Assembly (NCBI RefSeq): GCF_025426255.1
Contig: NZ_CP104861.1
Coordinates: forward strand, 1,302,001 to 1,366,000
DNA from: Pseudomonas fragi
GTDB lineage: Bacteria; Pseudomonadota; Gammaproteobacteria; Pseudomonadales; Pseudomonadaceae
Length of the DNA: 64,000 nucleotides
Direction of reading: 5' to 3'
Position 1 is the first letter of the stretch, and each line of letters begins with the position of its first letter. Positions 58,404 through 64,000 of the stretch are shown piece by piece. The notes beneath the pieces are model-generated. The model worked only from the letters and a program-made list of their open reading frames with translations, did not search any database and was not told the origin of the DNA. The translations under genes were made by a program, and so were the position numbers.

Positions 58404-59333
58404 ATGACTATCTTGGTAATCGCAGAACACGACGGCAAAACGCTGGCTCCGGCCACGCTGAACACCGTAGCCGCTGCCGCTAAAATCGGTGGCGATATCA
58501 ACGTTCTGGTCGCAGGCCAGGGCATTGGTGCTGTAGCTGAAGCTGCTGCTAACATTGCTGGCGTGGCTAAAATCCTGGTGGCTGACAACGCGGCTTACGC
58601 GCATCAGTTGCCTGAGAACGTTGCCCCGCTGGTAGCTGAGCTTGCTGCTGGCTACAGCCATATCCTGGCTGCTGCCACCTCCAACGGCAAAAACATCCTG
58701 CCGCGCGTTGCTGCGCAGTTGGACGTTGACCAGATCTCCGAGATCATCTCGGTCATCAGCGCTGACACCTTCACCCGTCCGATCTACGCCGGTAACGCCA
58801 TTGCCACCGTGCAGTCCACTGCACCGGTCAAAGTGATTACCGTGCGTGCCACCGGTTTCGATCCGGTTGCCGCACAAGGTGGTTCGGCAGCGGTTGAAGC
58901 ACTTGCAGCGGTTCACGATGCAGGCACTTCGTCGTTTGTCAGCGAAGAGCTGGCCAAGTCGGACCGTCCTGAGCTGACCGCAGCCAAAATCGTCGTCTCC
59001 GGCGGTCGCGGGATGCAGAATGGTGACAACTTCAAGTACCTGTATTCACTGGCCGACAAGCTGGGCGCAGGTGTCGGGGCTTCTCGTGCTGCAGTGGACG
59101 CAGGCTTTGTACCCAACGACATGCAGGTCGGACAGACCGGCAAAATCGTTGCGCCTCAACTGTACATCGCCGTTGGTATTTCCGGCGCGATCCAGCATCT
59201 GGCTGGTATGAAAGACTCCAAAGTGATCGTTGCGATCAACAAGGACGAAGAAGCACCGATCTTCCAGGTGGCCGATTACGGTCTGGTAGCGGACTTGTTC
59301 GAAGCAGTACCTGAGCTGGAGAAGCTGGTTTAA
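58404..59333 (+). CDS. etfA: Electron transfer flavoprotein subunit alpha
   Basis: The product is 309 residues. The C-terminal FAD site is intact: [26 protein letters not shown] and [13 protein letters not shown], then [15 protein letters not shown]. Co-transcribed with etfB. Confidence 0.95.
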   Translation: MTILVIAEHDGKTLAPATLNTVAAAAKIGGDINVLVAGQGIGAVAEAAANIAGVAKILVADNAAYAHQLPENVAPLVAELAAGYSHILAAATSNGKNILPRVAAQLDVDQISEIISVISADTFTRPIYAGNAIATVQSTAPVKVITVRATGFDPVAAQGGSAAVEALAAVHDAGTSSFVSEELAKSDRPELTAAKIVVSGGRGMQNGDNFKYLYSLADKLGAGVGASRAAVDAGFVPNDMQVGQTGKIVAPQLYIAVGISGAIQHLAGMKDSKVIVAINKDEEAPIFQVADYGLVADLFEAVPELEKLV

Positions 59334-59351
59334 TCCAGCTGCTTCACTTAT

Positions 59352-59440
59352 AAAGAGCCCGGTTATCGGGGCTGTGGGGCAGGGCAGAACACTCAGTGTT
59401 TTGCCCCGTTCTTCACGGCCTGGGTGACCGGGTTTTTTTA
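59352..59440 (+). terminator. Nested terminator structure after etfA
   Basis: An outer stem AGCCCGG/CCGGGTT ends in a seven-T run (about 59353-59438). An inner hairpin GGGCAGAACACT / AGTGTTTTGCCC (59380-59404) sits inside. The T-run makes it a rightward terminator. Confidence 0.65.
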
Positions 59441-59479
59441 TGCGTGTCAATTGCGTGGATGGAGCGAAGGGGTATGGAT

Positions 59480-60292
59480 ATGCGTCAGTTGAGCAGGCTG
59501 CTAGTGGGATTGGCATTTTTGCCACTGCTGTCTGAGGCGGCGGGCAAGTGCGAGCGCCTGATCGTCACTGGCAGCCCTGATGCACCGCCTTATCTGTGGC
59601 GCGACCCGGCCGACCCGGCGCACTTGATCGGCGCCAGTGCCGATCTGATACAACTGGCAGGCCAGGAGTTGGGGATCAAGGTTGAAGTGCTCTATGGCGG
59701 CAAACGCGCCCAGGCCCAGGACGAAGTACGTACCGGGCGTATGGACATGCTGCTGGATGCGCCGCTGACGGTCAGCGGGCTGTCATCGTTCGACTACATT
59801 CACCCCCCGCTGGTGCGTAACGATTATTTGGTGTGGACCCGCAAGGACTCGCCCCTGGCCTACGAAACCCCGGCTGACCTGCATGGCCATGCAGGCGCCG
59901 TTTCGGAAAAATCCCGTTTAAGCGACACCTTCAACGAGTTTGCCCAGCACCAACTAACCCTGGAGCGCCTGCCAGGCCTGACCCAGGCGTTTCAGCAGTT
60001 GTTGCTCGGCAATGCCGAGTACGTACTGGCAGGCCGCTATGCCGGTATGGCTACTGCGCAAACCTTGGGCATCGCCGATGACCTGGTAGCGCACCCGCAG
60101 CCCATTGATCAACCGGGGCTGTTTTTGGCGATTTCCCATGACTCGGCCTGCAATGAGCCCTGGTTGCGCGGACAGCTCGCCAAAAAGATGACAGAATTGC
60201 CCGCGTCCGGCCTGACCGAGGCGGCAGTGCAACGCAATCTAGAGCGGTGGAAAGCCCAGTTGCTACAACCGCTCAGCGCCCCAAAACAGTAG
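59480..60292 (+). CDS. Periplasmic solute-binding (PBP2/SBP_bac_3-like) protein, orphan
   Basis: A 270-residue protein with a signal peptide (~residues 1-22, cleaved near SEAAGK). RLIVTGSPDAPPYLWRDP and a later GRMDMLLDAPLTV fit the bacterial family 3 solute-binding fold. No permease or ATPase is adjacent, so it may have a sensing or enzymatic role. Spacing of AAGGGG favours ATG 59480 over ATG 59474. 9 bp before the DUF4398 gene. Confidence 0.75.
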   Translation: MRQLSRLLVGLAFLPLLSEAAGKCERLIVTGSPDAPPYLWRDPADPAHLIGASADLIQLAGQELGIKVEVLYGGKRAQAQDEVRTGRMDMLLDAPLTVSGLSSFDYIHPPLVRNDYLVWTRKDSPLAYETPADLHGHAGAVSEKSRLSDTFNEFAQHQLTLERLPGLTQAFQQLLLGNAEYVLAGRYAGMATAQTLGIADDLVAHPQPIDQPGLFLAISHDSACNEPWLRGQLAKKMTELPASGLTEAAVQRNLERWKAQLLQPLSAPKQ

Positions 60293-60301
60293 GAATTCCT
60301 A

Positions 60302-60658
60302 GTGACAATTCGACCTCTTTTCGCTGCCCTGGCCGTTTTGGCTCTGGCGGGTTGTGCAGCCGATCCTGCGCCGAATGAACAATTGCGTTTGACCGAACAA
60401 GCCCTGGAACAAGCCAAGGCCGTAGGTGCGAAAGCCGATGATATGGCTGAGCTGAAGCAAGCCGAAGACAAGCTGGCCCAAGCGCTGGCAGATATGGCAG
60501 ATGAATCCTACAAAGACGCGCGCATGCAGGCTGAACAGGCTGAGCTTGATGCCCGATTGGCCGAAGCCCGCGTGCTGACGCAAAAAAGCCAGGAACAATT
60601 GAACGTGCTCAATACCCGTATTTCGCGCTTGCGCAAACAGCTGGCGGAGGCCCAATGA
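60302..60658 (+). CDS. DUF4398 lipoprotein
   Basis: A 118-residue lipoprotein; lipobox LAGC with the cysteine near residue 18. The mature part is an alpha-helical, Gln/Ala/Lys-rich coiled coil (EQALEQAKAVGAKADDMAEL). GTG start with AGGAA upstream. Overlaps the OmpA-family gene (ATGA), a conserved pairing in Pseudomonas. Confidence 0.8.
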   Translation: MTIRPLFAALAVLALAGCAADPAPNEQLRLTEQALEQAKAVGAKADDMAELKQAEDKLAQALADMADESYKDARMQAEQAELDARLAEARVLTQKSQEQLNVLNTRISRLRKQLAEAQ

Positions 60659-61470
60659 GCCTCAAGTCCAGAGCTTTCATGGGGGTGCTGGTGGTGGGTT
60701 GCGTCAGCCTGGCCGGGTGTGCCGGGCATCACAACAGCGCTCAGGCCTTGCAACAGGCCAGTACCGATTTTCAGGCCGTAAAAGAAGACACCAATGTGTT
60801 GCGCATCGCGCCCAAGGACGTGATTCGTGCAGGCGAATCCCTCGCTCGCGCCGACCGATTGTCCAGCTACTGGGGCAGTGGCGAAGACGTGGCGCATTAC
60901 GCCTATGTGAGCCAGCGCTACAGTGAAATTGCCCGCGAGCATACGCAGCAGGTGCTCAACGAAGAACGTGCGGCCAAGCTCGAGCTCGAGCGTCAGCGCC
61001 TGCAACTGGCCTTGCGCGAAGCCAAGTTGTTGAGCGTTCAGCAACAGGGCCAATGGCTGGAAGAACAAATCATTAGCCTGGCCACTACCCAGACTGATCG
61101 TGGTTTGGTAATGACCCTGGGCGACGTATTGTTCGACACGGGCGAAGCCGATTTGAAAAACTCGGCCAACCGTACGGTGCTCAAACTGGTGCAGTTTCTG
61201 CAGCTGAACCCCAAGCGCATCGTGCGCATCGAGGGTTACACCGACAGCACTGGCGGCAAGGAGGACAACCTCACGCTGTCGCGTGATCGTGCGCAGGCTG
61301 TGGCGGATGTGTTGGTTGACCTGGGGATCGACGAAAAGCGCATCCAGGTTGAAGGCTATGGCGATCAGTACCCGGTGGACGTAAACGCTACCGAACGCGG
61401 TCGGGCCCAGAATCGCCGTGTCGAAATCGTTTTTTCTGACGACAAAGGTCAGTTGGGCGCTGCTCGCTAA
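60655..61470 (+). CDS. OmpA-family lipoprotein with N-terminal DUF4398-like helical region
   Basis: The product is 271 residues. Lipobox SLAGC (cysteine ~22), a helical region to ~150, then an OmpA-type peptidoglycan-binding domain (GDVLFDTGEADL, IEGYTDSTGGKEDNLTLSRDRA, GRAQNRRVEI). Likely anchors the outer membrane to the cell wall together with the preceding DUF4398 protein. Confidence 0.88.
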   Translation: MSLKSRAFMGVLVVGCVSLAGCAGHHNSAQALQQASTDFQAVKEDTNVLRIAPKDVIRAGESLARADRLSSYWGSGEDVAHYAYVSQRYSEIAREHTQQVLNEERAAKLELERQRLQLALREAKLLSVQQQGQWLEEQIISLATTQTDRGLVMTLGDVLFDTGEADLKNSANRTVLKLVQFLQLNPKRIVRIEGYTDSTGGKEDNLTLSRDRAQAVADVLVDLGIDEKRIQVEGYGDQYPVDVNATERGRAQNRRVEIVFSDDKGQLGAAR

Positions 61471-61501
61471 AGCGCGCAGCGAAGGGCTTCATTGAAGCCC
61501 T

Positions 61502-61644
61502 GTAGCAGCTGCCGAAGGAACGAGGCTGCGTTCGGCGGCGCAGCCGTCGTAAACCTAAGTACTCAATATCGCTGACACACCGAGGTGCCTGATTTGCGAC
61601 GACGACGTCGCCGAACGCAGCCTCGTTCCTTCGGCAGCTGCTAC
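61502..61644. repeat. REPIN-like doublet with perfect 35-bp arms
   Basis: A 143-bp element bounded by a perfect 35-bp inverted repeat that begins GTAGCAGCTGCCGAAGGAAC. Sister of 55222-55366 and of the 44-bp singlet at 29038. It fills most of the 318-bp gap between the OmpA gene and the MocR gene; the rest (61645-61788) contains no feature I can name. Confidence 0.8.
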
Positions 61645-61788
61645 GTGGGTGGCTAATCCGCACCCATACAGTTCCCACCCGCGCACACCCTGTACGGCTT
61701 AGTTAAGTGACAACTGTGCCCGTACACTTCTAAACTGTTCCGGTATTGTTCTCCACAAAAATAAAGCCTGAACATCGAGTGCTGCGCC

Positions 61789-63261
61789 ATGACCAACCTT
61801 TTGCTCTATCAACGTATCGCTCAGCAGTTGGCTGAGGATATTCGGCGTGGCGTTTATCAGCCAGGCGAGCGCGTGCCTTCGGTACGCAAGATGAGCTCTC
61901 AGCTCAACGTCAGCCATGCCACGGTGTTGCAGGCATACGCCAATCTGGAAGATCAGGGTTTGATTCGGGCGCGGCCGCAGTCCGGTTATTACGTGCACCA
62001 GACCCCGGCCCTGACCGCTCCCACCCCGGATATCGCCCGTGTAGAGCGTCCAGGCCTGGTCACTCGGAGCAGTATCATCCAGCAGGTATTGGTCGAGTCC
62101 CGTCGTGAAGGCGTGTTCCCGCTGGGTGCGGCCGTGCCCAGTGTCGATTACTTGCCTGTGCGGGCGCTGCATCAGCAACTGGCCAAGGTCACGCGCTTTC
62201 ACAGCCCGCGGGCGTTCAGCTATATGTTCAGCCCGGGCTTTGAACCGTTGCGGCGCCAGGTGGCAATTCGCATGCGCGATGCTGGCGTGGTGGTTGACCC
62301 TTCGGAGGTCATCATCACCCACGGCTGTGTCGATGCCCTGCAAATGTCATTGCGCGTGCTGACCCGCCCCGGCGACCTGATTGCGGCGGAGTCCCCCACC
62401 TACTACGGGCTGCTGCAACTGGCTGACCTGCTGGGCTTGAAAGTCATCGAAATCCCCAGCGACCCGGCGACCGGCATGAGCCTTGAAGCCCTGCAACTGG
62501 CGGCCAATCAATGGTCGATCAAGGCCCTGGTGCTGACCACGCGGCTGAGTAACCCATTAGGCGGGACGATGCCCGAAGAGCGGCAAAAGCAGTTGCTGCG
62601 TCTGGCTTCCGATTTTGATATCCAGATCGTCGAAGACGACATCTATGGCGAGTTGATGTTCGAGGTCGGTCGTACCAAGGCCTTGAAAGCCTACGATCGC
62701 CTGGATCGGGTGATTTACTGCTCGAGCTTTTCCAAGACCTTGTCCCCCGGTGTGCGTATTGGCTGGATGATCGCGGGCAAGTTTCAGCAGGAAATCCAGC
62801 GCTTGCAAACCTTCACCACCCATTCGGCGTGCAGCGTGACGCAGATGGGCGTGGCGGCTTACCTTGAAAATGGCGGTTACGACCGCCATTTGCGTTTCAT
62901 CCGCCAGGAATACAGGAAGAACCTGAGTGCGTTCCAACTGGCTGTTCAGCAGCACTTTCCGGAAGGCACACAGATGTCACGCCCTAGCGGAGGCTTTATC
63001 CTGTGGGTCAGCTTGCCGGGCCGGGTCAATACTCAGGAACTGCATGTGCGGGCGCTGCAACAAGGCATCAGTATCGCGCCGGGGCTGATCTTCAGTAACA
63101 CTGAGCAGTTCAATCACTGCATACGACTAAACTGCGCCATACCCTGGAACCGCGAAGCCGATCGGGCCTTGATGACCTTGGGCATGCTTGCCAACCAGCT
63201 CTGCCAGGAAGCCTCGGGCCTCTACGGAGGAAGCGCGGCAGCCGCAGGGATGGCCTTTTGA
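61789..63261 (+). CDS. MocR-family regulator (GntR helix-turn-helix fused to aminotransferase)
   Basis: The product is 490 residues. An N-terminal GntR-type winged helix (PGERVPSVRKMSSQLNVSHA, ~25-44) is fused to a fold-type I aminotransferase domain. The PLP lysine is in SSFSKTLSPGVRIGW (~315) and EDDIYGEL (~285) is conserved. Such proteins bind PLP and usually control a neighbouring amino-acid or vitamin B6 gene; no such target is evident beside it here. Confidence 0.9.
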   Translation: MTNLLLYQRIAQQLAEDIRRGVYQPGERVPSVRKMSSQLNVSHATVLQAYANLEDQGLIRARPQSGYYVHQTPALTAPTPDIARVERPGLVTRSSIIQQVLVESRREGVFPLGAAVPSVDYLPVRALHQQLAKVTRFHSPRAFSYMFSPGFEPLRRQVAIRMRDAGVVVDPSEVIITHGCVDALQMSLRVLTRPGDLIAAESPTYYGLLQLADLLGLKVIEIPSDPATGMSLEALQLAANQWSIKALVLTTRLSNPLGGTMPEERQKQLLRLASDFDIQIVEDDIYGELMFEVGRTKALKAYDRLDRVIYCSSFSKTLSPGVRIGWMIAGKFQQEIQRLQTFTTHSACSVTQMGVAAYLENGGYDRHLRFIRQEYRKNLSAFQLAVQQHFPEGTQMSRPSGGFILWVSLPGRVNTQELHVRALQQGISIAPGLIFSNTEQFNHCIRLNCAIPWNREADRALMTLGMLANQLCQEASGLYGGSAAAAGMAF

Positions 63262-63332
63262 CCATAATCACCTTGTCACCCTGTGCGTAAAGCGCGAGCA
63301 TACGCACCTGAACGGTTAAAACTGTGGGAGTT

Positions 63333-63806
63333 ATGAAAGCGACATATTGTGTGGGCCTGCTGTTAGTGGGCGTTTTGAGTGCGCTTAATGCTGTTGTTGC
63401 GACAGCGGCCCAAGTGCAACCTGTAACGACCTCCGCGGAGAAAAAAACGGTCCATTCACCCGCAAAGCCGGTGGCCAGCGAGAAAAAAGCTCCGGTCAAG
63501 AAGCGTGCGCCCGTGGCCTCAAAATCCAGGTCGGCCCATGAGATCGCCAAAAATCCTTTGCCCGCCGCACACCTCGATTTGCGACTGCCCCCCGAAATGG
63601 TCAAGCAGCTCCATCCTCTTGGCGCTGTCCCGATGCCCGCGCACAAACCATTACTGCCTAACATGTTTGGTGAGAAAGCAGCCGAAGAAAGCCCTTTTCA
63701 GCTCAACGGCCGCCTGCTCAGTAATGAGATGAACCTGCAATTGCGCAATGAAGCCCGGCACAATGAAATCGAAGGCGCAGCGCTGGATTTCGAGTTCAAA
63801 CAATAA
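63333..63806 (+). CDS. Small exported Lys/Pro/Ala-rich protein of unknown function
   Basis: A 157-residue protein with a signal peptide (~residues 1-26, ending TAAQ). A low-complexity Lys/Pro/Ala/Val stretch (EKKAPVKKRAPVASKSRS) is followed by a short conserved region (LDLRLPPEMVKQLHPLG) and a C-terminal acidic end. I do not recognise a function. GGGAG lies 5 nt before ATG 63333. Confidence 0.7.
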   Translation: MKATYCVGLLLVGVLSALNAVVATAAQVQPVTTSAEKKTVHSPAKPVASEKKAPVKKRAPVASKSRSAHEIAKNPLPAAHLDLRLPPEMVKQLHPLGAVPMPAHKPLLPNMFGEKAAEESPFQLNGRLLSNEMNLQLRNEARHNEIEGAALDFEFKQ

Positions 63807-63959
63807 GTGTCGAGCGCTGAAAAACGGGCTTCTAAACTGACTATTCAGTCACTGTCATTTATCGGCACATTCTGCTGAACGGTCAATTTCAAACACCTGT
63901 TCCAGCGAGTACTATCCTTTGTCATCAACACACTTTGCCCCGAATGAGGTGCTAACGTC

Positions 63960-64000
63960 ATGAATTGCCGTGAAGGCTGTGGCGCTTGCTGCATAGCCCC
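63960..64000 (+). CDS. YkgJ-family cysteine-cluster protein (N-terminal fragment)
   Basis: Only 13 codons are visible before the window ends. The start MNCREGCGACCIAP, with its CxxxCxxCC spacing, is the typical beginning of the YkgJ zinc/iron-chelating cysteine-cluster family. GAGGTG is the ribosome site. Confidence 0.7.
   Translation, partial: MNCREGCGACCIA

Overview
The window is a chromosomal segment of a Pseudomonas (fluorescens/putida-like gammaproteobacterium). Evidence is the gene order kdsB-murB-rne-rluC-sppA-yceD-rpmF-plsX-fabDG-acpP-fabF-pabC-mltG-tmk-holB-tatD-(rgsA)-tetR, the acyl-CoA dehydrogenase/GST/ABC exporter block, the etfD/etfBA block, and Pseudomonas-type palindromic intergenic repeats. 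Species cannot be fixed by eye. I see no tRNA, rRNA, insertion sequence, prophage or CRISPR array.

Layout. (1) 1-266: tail of an ABC transporter ATPase. (2) 264-7910: a tandem pair of very large paralogous proteins of the Pseudomonas dermonecrotic-toxin-like type. The second copy lacks about 685 central residues, and the duplication includes the region upstream of the start codon. This is the most unusual part of the window. (3) 7907-15887: alaX, a LysR regulator, a PA2817-like protein, fadE, a GST, a YadGH-type ABC exporter and a DUF2062 membrane protein. (4) 16009-25631: comEC, exbB-exbD-like, lpxK, Trm112, kdsB, murB, and convergent rne with a leader of about 650 nt. (5) 26344-39484: rluC, HAD phosphatase, sppA, maf, then the fatty-acid/ribosome/cell-wall operon from yceD to tatD. 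(6) 39611-39738: the RpoS-type small RNA RgsA, followed by a TetR regulator, moaA and two small conserved proteins. (7) 43060-53008: a galactose/arabinose catabolic island. It holds a dehydrogenase, the AraFGH sugar importer, dgoK-dgoA-dgoD, a galactonate-type MFS transporter and an IclR regulator. Its two operons start from near-identical duplicated promoters. (8) 53067-64000: zinc alcohol dehydrogenase with divergent AraC regulator, ETF-ubiquinone oxidoreductase (minus) divergent from etfBA, a periplasmic binding protein with a DUF4398/OmpA pair, a MocR regulator, a small exported protein, and the start of a YkgJ-family protein.

How the parts fit. The galactose cluster encodes an almost complete oxidative De Ley-Doudoroff route: uptake by AraFGH, oxidation by the SDR, dehydration by DgoD, phosphorylation by DgoK and cleavage by DgoA to pyruvate and glyceraldehyde 3-phosphate. 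A lactonase is not visible. FadE, EtfBA and EtfD together pass electrons from acyl-CoA oxidation to ubiquinone; the etf intergenic region has a perfect PsrA-type fatty-acid operator beside a strong promoter. Two genes that normally sit inside the conserved blocks are absent at their expected positions: ptpA (between kdsB and murB) and pilZ (between holB and tatD).
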